Of a stretch of 43,223 nt of DNA, positions 29,728 to 37,598 are shown piece by piece. The translations under genes and the position numbers were made by a program. The notes beneath the pieces are model-generated. The model worked only from the letters and a program-made list of their open reading frames with translations. It did not search any database and was not told the DNA's origin. The stretch is from an uncultured Alphaproteobacteria bacterium (GTDB lineage Bacteria > Pseudomonadota > Alphaproteobacteria > Rs-D84), in assembly GCA_937900435.1 (NCBI GenBank), contig CALCEG010000010.1:1-43223 (forward strand), given 5' to 3'. Positions within the stretch are counted from its first letter, which is position 1. Each line of letters opens with the position of its first letter.

Positions 29728-30299
29728 AAAAACAAATAATTTTATCATTAGTATTTTTAACACATAACGCTTTTGCATATACAACCGGTATTCAACAATA
29801 CATTGGCATTGATGCCGGATTAAATATCGGGGATTACACACAAAAAACAGACCTGGACGACACATATTATTCTGCAACTGTCAACGCTGGCATCCGCGTA
29901 AACCGCAATTTTGGGGCAGAATTATTTTTCACACACTCTTCGACAAACAACCTTGAATACATATATGATTTAAACGCAATAAACCACGAAGTTTATTATA
30001 TGGTGTTTGGTTTTGATATTTTTGCATATTATCCCCTGTCCAAGAACGCGGACTTTTTCACAACTTTTGGTGTTGCGAGCCACAAGGTTTACAACAAATA
30101 CGAATACATAACCGAAATAAATGAAACTAATACAACAAATTCAGACAACGATATCAGCACCCGAATTGGTATTGGTTTTTTATACACTTTTCCTGGCAAT
30201 CATGTATCTGCAGTAATACGATATAATTACACACCAATTAATAATGATATATTTAAAACAATGTCAAAATTTTCATTTGGTTTCAGATACACATTCTAA
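29724..30299 (+). CDS. outer-membrane beta-barrel protein (OmpA-like/opacity type)
   Basis: 191 residues. Signal peptide (1-18, NAFA). The mature part has eight or so amphipathic strands (YIGIDAGLNIGDY, YYSATVNAGIRVNRNFGAELFFTH, VYYMVFGFDIFAYYPL, FFTTFGVASHKVY, RIGIGFLYTFPG, VSAVIRYNYTP, FSFGFRYTF) and ends with Phe, the BAM recognition residue. This is the layout of 8-stranded OmpA/OprG/Opa barrels, without a peptidoglycan-binding domain. It overlaps the HELDH gene by 4 nt upstream and the convergent HEEKH gene by 4 nt downstream. Role in adhesion or permeability is unknown. Confidence 0.75.
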   Translation: MKKQIILSLVFLTHNAFAYTTGIQQYIGIDAGLNIGDYTQKTDLDDTYYSATVNAGIRVNRNFGAELFFTHSSTNNLEYIYDLNAINHEVYYMVFGFDIFAYYPLSKNADFFTTFGVASHKVYNKYEYITEINETNTTNSDNDISTRIGIGFLYTFPGNHVSAVIRYNYTPINNDIFKTMSKFSFGFRYTF

Positions 30300-30913
30300 T
30301 CATCAAAACACTTTTTTAAATCTGCCCCATTTTCCAACTGGTCAACCTGTTTGTTTCTAATTTCCTGTGCGGCTTTTATTTTTTGTTTTATCAGAATTAA
30401 ATCAGGATGTTTTTGTAATTCTTGATGAATCAAATCAATCGCATTATCTATATCATCTTTTTTATTAACAAACACCGGCATCACAGAATCCGCCGCCAGC
30501 GACACCGAATTTTTTAATTCTTTATCAAAATCATCTATCACCGACAAATAAGTTTTAATATGTTTTTCTTCGTGTTTAAGTATTGCATTGTATGCACAAG
30601 TATCTGGGGTATGCCTGATATCTATATTAACAGTAAAATCATTATAGCCGACTGTTGCATTTACATTTTTCAACCAAACACAATATCCATCTTTGACCTG
30701 ACTTACATCAACCTCTATATCATAATTATCAACCAATGTCGCCACAACATTCCCATGCCACAAGTCCATTGGTACGCGCGGTTGTGCGACTAATTTTTTC
30801 CAATCAGGCTTATAAATATCAACATTTGGGCTAACCTTAAAATCCATACAATCAGCCGCAATCAACGGCCCACCACAGAACACAAACAAAAACAGCAGAA
30901 TATATTTAACCAC
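30296..30913 (-). CDS. periplasmic HExxH protein encoded directly after virB4
   Basis: 205 residues with a signal peptide (about 1-19, IAADCM). A beta-rich middle is followed by CAYNAILKHEEKHIKTYLSV, an HExxH at 114-118 placed in a helix, then a helical acidic C-terminus (about 125-205). Cys22, 78, 106 and 202 may form two disulfides. The layout C-x-x-x-vl-x-HE-x-x-H resembles DUF922-type putative zinc proteases. The start is GTG (30913), one base after the virB4 stop, so it is translated from the vir transcript. A role in opening the cell wall for the secretion channel is an attractive inference. Confidence 0.65.
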   Translation of the reverse strand: MVKYILLFLFVFCGGPLIAADCMDFKVSPNVDIYKPDWKKLVAQPRVPMDLWHGNVVATLVDNYDIEVDVSQVKDGYCVWLKNVNATVGYNDFTVNIDIRHTPDTCAYNAILKHEEKHIKTYLSVIDDFDKELKNSVSLAADSVMPVFVNKKDDIDNAIDLIHQELQKHPDLILIKQKIKAAQEIRNKQVDQLENGADLKKCFDD

Positions 30914-33349
30914 CTATTCCAACGCGCCTTGTTTTTTCAAATATTCGTTAACAAAATTACTGCCATACATTTTGTACAATTCTTCGGCCATCAACACTGA
31001 CGAGCGTCCAGATTCAAACAATCTTAACAAACTACCCAATCCGCCTAATTCTGTATTTAAAATCACAGATTCCCCATTCACAGGTCGCGACAACAGAACC
31101 GCCCTTTTAAGATTTGGATATGCTTTTCCTTGGATAAACGCCATTTCCAACGGATTCAGATTCCAGTGTTCATAATCACGCGCATCCGCCGCAGGATTTC
31201 TAAAGAACAATACAGTTTGTGCCTGTCCACGCACAACATCACCAATTCCCAATTTATCCAGCACATTTGCACGTTGGAACGCAACCATATACGCTTGACG
31301 ATTTTTACGTCCTTCTTGTAACCCAGCGATAAAATTATCGCGGAACATTTTGTTTTCCAACATTGGCGCAGTTTCGTCAATCATAATAAGTGATGGATTT
31401 CCACCCGACACAGTAATATTATTAATTCTGTGCAAAATATAAGAAATAACCGCAGGCGACAAAACTTCATCTTGCAGAATTTCTGTAAAATCGAACGTAG
31501 TTAATCTTGAATTTAAATCCAACGTATCAGATGTTTCATTAAACATATCGCCATATTGCAATGGGTCTACCCACTTTTTCAATGCACTTCTCATATTACC
31601 AGACGAAGAAAAACAACTTTCCCACAAATTTTTCAACATTCTGTCTTTATCGGACAAATAATCAAAGTTCACCGAAACAGCGCGCGCAATTTCATCTGCG
31701 GATTGCGCATCATTTTGCCCTGATATAATCGAAAACCAGCGACGCAAGAAAGCACGATTTGCCGCACTATCTGGTATCTTAAGTGGATTTAAATGAGTCA
31801 AGAAACTTTCTTCTGTTTTATTAGCCGCTGTAACTTTTTCCTTGCCATTCATTGTGATATACTTACCACCAACCGCCAACGTAAAGATTTCTGCACCTTT
31901 ATTTCTGTCAAAGAAGAATGTTTTTAACTTTTGGTGTCTTAAACTTTGCGCGATTAAGAACGAGAATAAAGTAGTTTTCCCACCACCTGTTGGCCCAATT
32001 GTAAGTGTATGTCCAACCGCCGCTGGCTTATCAGAAACATGGAACTGGAATTGATATGGTGTTCCCTGGGCTGTTGGGAAAACAACCAACGGTCCGTCGC
32101 CCCAATCAGAATTTTCGATACCGCGTGGCTGCGAAGACATTGGAATACTGATTGCGGCTGTTTTCGACAACAATTTAAAAGTACGCGGAAACACATCAAA
32201 TCCTGGGATTTGCGCAAACCAAGAAACCTTTGACGCAAACGTTTCAACCACTGGCGAAATACCAAACGAAGCTGCAATTTTTTTGAATTCATCCACATAT
32301 TTTTTTAATTCATCTTTTGTTGCGCCAAACAGAACAAACAGCGGATAATAATTAACCAAGCTTTGATTTCCTGAAATATTTTCGTCCATTGCACCTTCTG
32401 CTTGGAATATTTGTTCTTCGGTCGACATCTGTTTTTTTTCATCTGCAACCGCGCGTTTTTGTCTGATTGTTGCTTCAACATCTGCAGCGCCCATTATACG
32501 AAAACCATTCATTACAATCATTTCTGTTTGGATTGTTGAAACAGTATCAAAAAATTCTTCATCTAAATAATCTGGCGACATTTTAAAAGACAACATTGCC
32601 GCGAACGACTGATTTGGGCCACTTATATATCTAACTTCACCATCTTTCAAGAATTCTACATCATCAACAGTTGTCAGATTTTTAATATTATTATCCGCCT
32701 TTTTGGGTTTTGGCTTTGAAATTGGCGACAAAATACGCCCCAAAAAGGTCGCCATATTATCATCACTGTTGTTTTTCAAAACTTTTGGTTTATACGCTGC
32801 CAACATAGACTCGATATAATTACCATATTGATTTAATTTTGCACGCGCATCATTTCCACTAACCGACAAAACTATATAATAATTATTCAAGAAAATCTTT
32901 AACCCTTGCCCACGCCATTTATCATAAATACGTTGCAGTGTTTGTTGATGAAATTCATATTTAGTATTTTCATCTGCGGCATCACGAATCATATAAAAAC
33001 GCAAAACCACCCCAGTATCACGAATTTGATTAAACAGTTGTGCACGCAAATCCAAGAATTTTTCTTTTGTTTTATCATCTTGCAACGATGTTTGAATACC
33101 TGCGACCCGATACACCCTGATTAAACTGCCATCAGTCATCGACATTGAATTATCGTTATACACCGTATCAAACGGCAAATAATTTGCATACTTTGCATAA
33201 CCAAACTTTGGAAAGATTTTTTTTGTCAGCATTGGGACACAAATCAACAAAGCTAAAAACAATAAAACAATCAGCATCACCATCACCGTCATAGAAAACG
33301 GTACTTGTGAACCTGCGAAATAATCAAAAAAATCTTTAATATTATTCAT
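30914..33349 (-). CDS. virB4: VirB4-family type IV secretion ATPase
   Basis: 811 residues. Two hydrophobic residues stretches near the N-terminus (about 15-42) suggest membrane attachment. The CagE/TrbE/VirB-type N-terminal domain extends to about 400. The ATPase domain has GHTLTIGPTGGGKTTLFSF with Walker A at about 455-462, and SLIMIDETAPMLE as Walker B at about 655, plus the QRANVLDKLGIG region and a final FRNPAADARDY motif. VirB4 powers pilus or channel assembly at the inner membrane. It overlaps virB3 by one base (TAATG). No other VirB genes follow here except the HEEKH gene, so the system is split, as in Rickettsiales. Confidence 0.92.
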   Translation of the reverse strand: MNNIKDFFDYFAGSQVPFSMTVMVMLIVLLFLALLICVPMLTKKIFPKFGYAKYANYLPFDTVYNDNSMSMTDGSLIRVYRVAGIQTSLQDDKTKEKFLDLRAQLFNQIRDTGVVLRFYMIRDAADENTKYEFHQQTLQRIYDKWRGQGLKIFLNNYYIVLSVSGNDARAKLNQYGNYIESMLAAYKPKVLKNNSDDNMATFLGRILSPISKPKPKKADNNIKNLTTVDDVEFLKDGEVRYISGPNQSFAAMLSFKMSPDYLDEEFFDTVSTIQTEMIVMNGFRIMGAADVEATIRQKRAVADEKKQMSTEEQIFQAEGAMDENISGNQSLVNYYPLFVLFGATKDELKKYVDEFKKIAASFGISPVVETFASKVSWFAQIPGFDVFPRTFKLLSKTAAISIPMSSQPRGIENSDWGDGPLVVFPTAQGTPYQFQFHVSDKPAAVGHTLTIGPTGGGKTTLFSFLIAQSLRHQKLKTFFFDRNKGAEIFTLAVGGKYITMNGKEKVTAANKTEESFLTHLNPLKIPDSAANRAFLRRWFSIISGQNDAQSADEIARAVSVNFDYLSDKDRMLKNLWESCFSSSGNMRSALKKWVDPLQYGDMFNETSDTLDLNSRLTTFDFTEILQDEVLSPAVISYILHRINNITVSGGNPSLIMIDETAPMLENKMFRDNFIAGLQEGRKNRQAYMVAFQRANVLDKLGIGDVVRGQAQTVLFFRNPAADARDYEHWNLNPLEMAFIQGKAYPNLKRAVLLSRPVNGESVILNTELGGLGSLLRLFESGRSSVLMAEELYKMYGSNFVNEYLKKQGALE

Positions 33350-33645
33350 TATGCTGCCAACTTTCTTGGTATTTTCTTTTTAAACAGTTGTATTTTTGCG
33401 GACACAATTTGCCCCAGTTGAGGGTCTTTTTTTGCGAACACCATCATAACACAATGCACCCCAATAACAGAAATCAAAAAGAACATTGGGCTAACAGGAT
33501 CTGCTCCTTTGGTAATAATCAGCGACCCAACGAACATAATCATATAAATAATAAACTGCACAGCAAAATTAATTACCGCCAGCGAATAAGGCACATAAAA
33601 AAGAAGTGCCGGATTAGCCAATGCTTTTAAAACTTGCTGTTTCAT
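33349..33645 (-). CDS. virB3: VirB3-family type IV secretion protein
   Basis: 98 residues. Starts with a short amphipathic segment including ALANPALLFYVPYSLA, then two membrane helices (about 22-45 and 52-72), and a basic tail ending in LFKKKIPRK. This is the VirB3 (PF05101) layout: NP-x-x-x-gv and paired helices before VirB4. VirB3 sits in the inner membrane and helps pilus assembly. TTAAAAAGGACGAGAGAAT precedes the ATG with AAGGA 11 nt upstream. A promoter lies at 33667-33695. Confidence 0.8.
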   Translation of the reverse strand: MKQQVLKALANPALLFYVPYSLAVINFAVQFIIYMIMFVGSLIITKGADPVSPMFFLISVIGVHCVMMVFAKKDPQLGQIVSAKIQLFKKKIPRKLAA

Positions 33646-33666
33646 ATTCTCTCGTCCTTTTTAACA

Positions 33667-33695
33667 ATTATAACAATTTCAACAATTTTCAACAA
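33667..33695 (-). promoter_or_regulatory. virB3-virB4 promoter overlapped by TTGTTGAAA repeats
   Basis: On the minus strand TTGTTG (33690-33695) and TATAAT (33667-33672) are 17 bp apart. The spacer repeats the word TTGTTGAAA, so the same sequence covers -35 and spacer. Confidence 0.5.
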
Positions 33696-33906
33696 GTATA
33701 AAAAGACAAATACTCAAAATTGTTAAAAGTGTTAAAAAGTGGTAATTTTTTCAACTGTTAATTCTTTTTATGATTTTTTAACAAAAACGACACAAACGTG
33801 CAAATTTCTAGGATTTTTTTGTTAAAAACTTGTTAATAAAAAACTAAAAACCGTTTTCAACAATTTCAACAGGCCCTACTAAAACAACAATAAATAATAA
33901 TATTAT

Positions 33907-33934
33907 TTGATTTTTAAAAAAATATGTTTATAAT
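33907..33934 (+). promoter_or_regulatory. rpmJ promoter
   Basis: TTGATT (33907-33912) and TATAAT (33929-33934), 16 bp apart. Confidence 0.6.
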
Positions 33935-33957
33935 CGCCTTGTAAAAAGGATAACGAT

Positions 33958-34092
33958 ATGAAATTTTTAAGTTCATTAAAAGCTTGGAAGAAACGCGGTA
34001 ATGTAAAACAAATCCGTCGTGGCAAGCAGGTTATCTTGATTGACCCTGATAATCCAAAATTCAAAGCGAAACAGGGCTTCAAGAAAAAATAA
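33958..34092 (+). CDS. rpmJ: 50S ribosomal protein L36
   Basis: 44 residues. MKFLSSLKAWKKRG, VKQIRRGKQVILI and NPKFKAKQG match the alphaproteobacterial, zinc-free L36 (pattern MKvrnSLKslr...vvRRkGrvyVi...prFKARQG) in which the Cys ligands are absent. It binds 23S rRNA late in 50S assembly. AAAGGATAACGAT precedes the ATG with AAGG 9 nt upstream. It has its own promoter and terminator, away from the ribosomal protein operons, as usual in alphaproteobacteria. The seven extra C-terminal residues (GFKKK end) are common in this group. Confidence 0.88.
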   Translation: MKFLSSLKAWKKRGNVKQIRRGKQVILIDPDNPKFKAKQGFKKK

Positions 34093-34096
34093 AAAT

Positions 34097-34118
34097 TCCG
34101 CCGATTGGCGGTTTTTTT
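34097..34118 (+). terminator. rpmJ terminator abutting the next ATG
   Basis: CCGCC/GGCGG stem with a 4-nt loop followed by seven T. The next T-run base is followed directly by the ATG of the gene at 34119. Confidence 0.85.
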
Positions 34119-34799
34119 ATGAAAAAATCAATTTTATCGTTATTAATATTATCGTGCTTTTTTTCAAACAACTGTTTGGGGGCTTTTACTGGTGGGGATA
34201 ACAGTCCGGGGGTACCAGACAAAGAATATGTTACTTGTAACACTTGCAAGGCCCCAACAACCGCATACCAAGGCATAATTGAAGATGAAAATGGTTATAA
34301 TGTATGCCAAAAATGCAACCCAGAAACAGAATTATTTATTGACGGTACAGGGTGTGTAAAAAAGTTAGATATGACAAGTTATGACAGAAAGTCGATGCGC
34401 GATTGTTGGATGGCTGAAAATTCCGCACAATATAACTGTTGTATACAACTTGGCAAAACATATCTTGATGAATATAAAAAGAAAACTAATAAAGATACAA
34501 ATAAATCTAATCATTTTAATTGTTGTTTGCTTAACGGAAATTGGAATAATAATTCATGTACTGATGGGGATGGTAATATTATAAACTTAAGCGATGTCGA
34601 AAAAAAATCCTTATCAACTAAAAAGTTCTCCTCAAACGGCGGCGCGTGGAACGCGCCCCTCATACTCTCGTCATTCCCGCGCAGGCGGGTATCCAGTGCC
34701 CCGCAGGTAAGATATAATCTGTATTACCCCCATCTGGTGCATAATATCAGCAACAATCTAACAAAAAAAATAACCGGCTTTTTTTGCAAAAATGTTTAA
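34119..34799 (+). CDS. exported CxxC protein with 3' end replaced by a dispersed repeat
   Basis: 226 residues as read, of which about 1-165 look native. Signal peptide (1-21, NNCLGA). Mature part has CNTCKAP and CQKCNPE, two CxxC pairs like a small zinc or disulfide domain, and further CC pairs (NCCIQLG, NCCLLNG). From about residue 183 the frame runs through the CGTCATTCCCGCG repeat (giving SSFPRRRVSSAP) and then a terminator repeat (KKITGFFCKN), so the true C-terminus has probably been lost. No ribosome binding site: a terminator T-run touches the ATG, so expression relies on rpmJ readthrough or another start. Possibly a decaying gene. Confidence 0.5.
   Translation: MKKSILSLLILSCFFSNNCLGAFTGGDNSPGVPDKEYVTCNTCKAPTTAYQGIIEDENGYNVCQKCNPETELFIDGTGCVKKLDMTSYDRKSMRDCWMAENSAQYNCCIQLGKTYLDEYKKKTNKDTNKSNHFNCCLLNGNWNNNSCTDGDGNIINLSDVEKKSLSTKKFSSNGGAWNAPLILSSFPRRRVSSAPQVRYNLYYPHLVHNISNNLTKKITGFFCKNV
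34664..34707. repeat. CGTCATTCCCGCG repeat, copy C
   Basis: CTCTCGTCATTCCCGCGC, AGGCGGGTATCCAG and TGCCCCGCAGG. It differs from copy B at two or three positions and lies inside the reading frame of the CxxC protein. Confidence 0.8.
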
Positions 34800-34822
34800 A
34801 AAAGCCGGTATTTTTATTTTTT
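34773..34822. terminator. ACCGGC-type bidirectional terminator repeat, copy 1
   Basis: ACCGGCTTTTTT/AAAAAAGCCGGT, a 12-bp stem with loop containing AAAAATGTTT, then TATTTTTATTTT. It lies between a plus-strand gene end and the minus-strand macA-like gene end. Confidence 0.8.
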
Positions 34823-34836
34823 TATATTACTTGTTT

Positions 34837-36051
34837 TTACATTCGTGGTCGTCCCCCACGCATCGGCGAAGCGGACTTTTGTTTACTGGTCGTTTTACCA
34901 TTATTTTTTCCGACAACGATTTTATCACCCATTTTTATTTCATCAGAAATAATTTCTGTTTCTGTTGCGGTGCTTAATCCCTTGGTGTATGGAACCAAGA
35001 CAACATCGCCGTCACGCAACAATGCGACGTGTGTAACCGGTGTTGCACCATTTGAATTTTCCATAATATTATCAAAATTACGAACCAAAAACGCCGCATT
35101 TGGTGCTTTCCATACATTATCGCGTTCAGAAATAACGATTGTCACAAACGCTGTCATACCCGGCATCAAACGCAAGTCAGTATTATCAACATCAATAACC
35201 ACAGTGTATACAACGACATTAGACGTTGTTGTTGGCGATAATCTGATTTGTCTTACAACCCCATCAAACGTTTCTGTTGGATATGCATCAACTGTAAAAG
35301 TTACAGGTTGATTTTCTTTTATAACCCCAATATCTGCTTCGGACACAGCAGTTTCGATTTGCATTTTTGTTAAATCTTCTGCAATTTCGAATAAGTCTGG
35401 TGTTTGGAACGATGCCGCCACAGTTTGACCAATATCAACTTTTCTTGAAATAACAGTCCCGTCCACCGGCGAAGTAATTGTTGCATATCCCAGATTAGTA
35501 AGTGCGCGGTCATATTGTGATTGCATACGGTTCACAGATTGTTCTGCTTGTTCGTATGCGGACTGTGATTGTTCCATTTCTGCGCGTGAAATATAATCTT
35601 TGTTGTACAAGAATTTATTTCTTTCAAATTCGCTTTTTGCCAGATTAAGTTGGGACATCGCGCTATCCAGTGATGCGCGCGCTTCATTAACAGATGCCTG
35701 TAATACAGATGGTTCAATTGTTAATAAAACATCGCCTTTTTTTACCTTGCTATTAAAATCAACATACAAGTTATCAATTGTACCTGACACTTGCGAACCA
35801 ACATTAACTGTATTAACAGGCTTAATTTCGCCAGTTGCACTGACAACTTGTTTTAAATCACCGCGTGTTATATTTAGTGTTATAAATTCATTTTTATTGG
35901 CATCATTACTGCCAAAAATTAACTTTATTCCAACCAAAGCTGATAAAATCAGCAAAATCCACCATTTTTTACGCCATATAAACTTAAAAAATCTTTTCAC
36001 AAAAGATGTTTTTTTTACATCTACTTTATTTTGTGTTTTTGATGTTTTCAT
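34837..36051 (-). CDS. MacA-like periplasmic adaptor of an efflux system
   Basis: 404 residues. Membrane helix at about 27-46, then the HlyD/RND adaptor layout: lipoyl-half SATGEIKPVNTVNVGSQVSG, coiled-coil hairpin (about 105-185, with many Q, S and E), second half ITSPVDGTVISRKVDIGQTV, beta-barrel domain with VYTVVIDVDN and MPGMTAFVTI, and a MacA-type membrane-proximal end. It bridges an inner-membrane pump and TolC. The ATG overlaps the tolC-like stop by 4 nt. No macB-type ABC gene follows; the next gene is convergent. The inner-membrane partner must be elsewhere or this adaptor serves another pump. Confidence 0.87.
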   Translation of the reverse strand: MKTSKTQNKVDVKKTSFVKRFFKFIWRKKWWILLILSALVGIKLIFGSNDANKNEFITLNITRGDLKQVVSATGEIKPVNTVNVGSQVSGTIDNLYVDFNSKVKKGDVLLTIEPSVLQASVNEARASLDSAMSQLNLAKSEFERNKFLYNKDYISRAEMEQSQSAYEQAEQSVNRMQSQYDRALTNLGYATITSPVDGTVISRKVDIGQTVAASFQTPDLFEIAEDLTKMQIETAVSEADIGVIKENQPVTFTVDAYPTETFDGVVRQIRLSPTTTSNVVVYTVVIDVDNTDLRLMPGMTAFVTIVISERDNVWKAPNAAFLVRNFDNIMENSNGATPVTHVALLRDGDVVLVPYTKGLSTATETEIISDEIKMGDKIVVGKNNGKTTSKQKSASPMRGGRPRM

Positions 36052-37376
36052 TTACTCTCTCCGTCATTTAATTCTACTTTTATTTCACCGACTGCCAACG
36101 CCACTGCGGCACGTTTAACAAACAAATCATACTTTGCGGCGTTATTTTGTTTTTCTGCATCTACCAGTTCAGATTGTGCAGTCTGCCAATCCAACATAGT
36201 TGCGCGACCAACCTTGTACATACCAGCAGTCACATTTTCGCTTTCTGTTGCGGACTTTAACAATGTTTCTGTTTGCTTCAGCACATTTTGTGCAGTTTTA
36301 TAGTTTTGATAAGCGGTAAATATATCTAGTTCCGCATTATCGTTTGTTGCACGTTCTTGTTCCAGTGCGCGTTCATAGTTATACTGTGCGGCGCGTGCAT
36401 TATACATATTTGCGAATCCTGCGAACAGTGGCATTGATGCGCGAATACCGATACTGCCGCTTATATTATCTTGACCTGCGCCAAACGTTTCAGTTGGGTT
36501 GTTGTTCCACGACAACGACCCAGACGCAGAAATTGACGGCAGATTACTAAGCAGTGTGCTGTTTCTGCGATACCACGCAGAATCTTTATTTGCAGTTGCG
36601 CGCAAAATATCAGGTCTGGTTTTTTGTGCTTGTTCAAACAGTTCGTCCAGTGATTTTGTTTCTTGTGGTGCGCCGATTTCCGATGGTAAATCTTTTATCT
36701 GAATATCTTGGTCTGCGGAAAAAGACAATTTATTCAACAAAGTACCCTTGGCGATTTTAAGATTATTTTTTGCACGTTCCAAATCCAAATCGCGACTGGC
36801 CAATGTTGTATCTGCGCGCAATACATCAGCCTTGGCGACAGATCCTGCTTTAAATTTATTTTTTGCAGTTTCGTGCGCTGTTTTTGCAACCTTGTACAAC
36901 ATTTCTGCTGACGTAACATCAGCTTGTGCTTTTAATAATCCGTAATAAGACCCAATAACAGAATATACATAATTTTGCACACTTTCGTCATAATCAAAAC
37001 CACTGGCGCGCCAAGACGCAATTGACTGGTTTAAATCAGATAATCTTTTACCAAAATCGAAAATCAGATAAGACGCAGACAACGATGCCCCATACGACCA
37101 ATCGCCCCATTGTTCATTTCTGTACGGCAAAGACGCATTTGCACCCAAACTAACACTTGGCAAATAATCAGCATAACCAGCATTTTTTGACATTCTGGCG
37201 GATTCAAAAGCCAAGAAAGACGCGGCTGTTTGTGGATTCCTGCATAAACCTAAATCGATAATTTGTTTTAAATCCATTGGTTCAGATGGTACTGTTGTGC
37301 GTGTCATACAATCATCGATTGCAGCATTTGCAACCATTGGACATAAAATTCCCAGTAAAAATAAATGTTTTTTCAT
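36048..37376 (-). CDS. TolC-family outer-membrane efflux channel
   Basis: 442 residues from the ATG behind GAGAGAG; a start 20 codons upstream would place basic and hydrophobic residues before the signal peptide and is rejected. Signal peptide (1-18, VANA). Two repeated OEP halves: LKQIIDLGLCRNPQTAASFLAFESARM with YSYGASLSASYLIFDFGKR near 95-115, and the second TRPDILRATANKDSA with SIGIRASMPLFAGFANMYNARAAQY near 305-330. Both are the TolC strand-to-helix signatures. It forms the exit duct for the MacA-like adaptor encoded next. The tRNA-Cys promoter lies 50 bp upstream on the opposite strand. Confidence 0.87.
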   Translation of the reverse strand: MKKHLFLLGILCPMVANAAIDDCMTRTTVPSEPMDLKQIIDLGLCRNPQTAASFLAFESARMSKNAGYADYLPSVSLGANASLPYRNEQWGDWSYGASLSASYLIFDFGKRLSDLNQSIASWRASGFDYDESVQNYVYSVIGSYYGLLKAQADVTSAEMLYKVAKTAHETAKNKFKAGSVAKADVLRADTTLASRDLDLERAKNNLKIAKGTLLNKLSFSADQDIQIKDLPSEIGAPQETKSLDELFEQAQKTRPDILRATANKDSAWYRRNSTLLSNLPSISASGSLSWNNNPTETFGAGQDNISGSIGIRASMPLFAGFANMYNARAAQYNYERALEQERATNDNAELDIFTAYQNYKTAQNVLKQTETLLKSATESENVTAGMYKVGRATMLDWQTAQSELVDAEKQNNAAKYDLFVKRAAVALAVGEIKVELNDGESK

Positions 37377-37425
37377 TAAAAAATCTCTCTCGCTCACAAT
37401 TACAAAAATTATATCAATTTTTTGG

Positions 37426-37454
37426 TTGAAATACAATTATTTTTTGCTTAATAT
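37426..37454 (+). promoter_or_regulatory. promoter of tRNA-Cys
   Basis: TTGAAA (37426-37431) and TAATAT (37449-37454) are 17 bp apart; the tRNA begins 16 nt further on. Confidence 0.65.
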
Positions 37455-37469
37455 ATGCTTACTTGTGAT

Positions 37470-37543
37470 GGCCTGGTGGCAGAGTGGTTATGCAGAGGAC
37501 TGCAAATCCTTCTATGCCGGTTCGATTCCGACCCAGGCCTCCA
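37470..37543 (+). tRNA. tRNA-Cys (GCA)
   Basis: 74 nt with encoded CCA. Acceptor GGCCTGG pairs with CCAGGCC in full after base 66; anticodon loop CTGCAAA gives GCA; T-loop GGTTCGATTCC is standard. Confidence 0.94.
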
Positions 37544-37557
37544 AATTTAAGTAAAAC

Positions 37558-37579
37558 AGCCCTTGCGGGCTTTTTTTTT
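37558..37579 (+). terminator. terminator of tRNA-Cys
   Basis: AGCCC/GGGCT stem with a 4-nt loop and nine T. The recF ATG is 20 nt further on. Confidence 0.85.
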
Positions 37580-37598
37580 ATTTAGTATCATTTGCATT

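Larger units (their letters stand above)
33646..33957. other. divergent AT-rich control region between virB3 and rpmJ
   Basis: Contains the virB promoter at 33667-33695, the rpmJ promoter at 33907-33934, and repeated TTTCAACAA words at 33677-33695 and 33856-33871. No gene seen. Confidence 0.6.
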
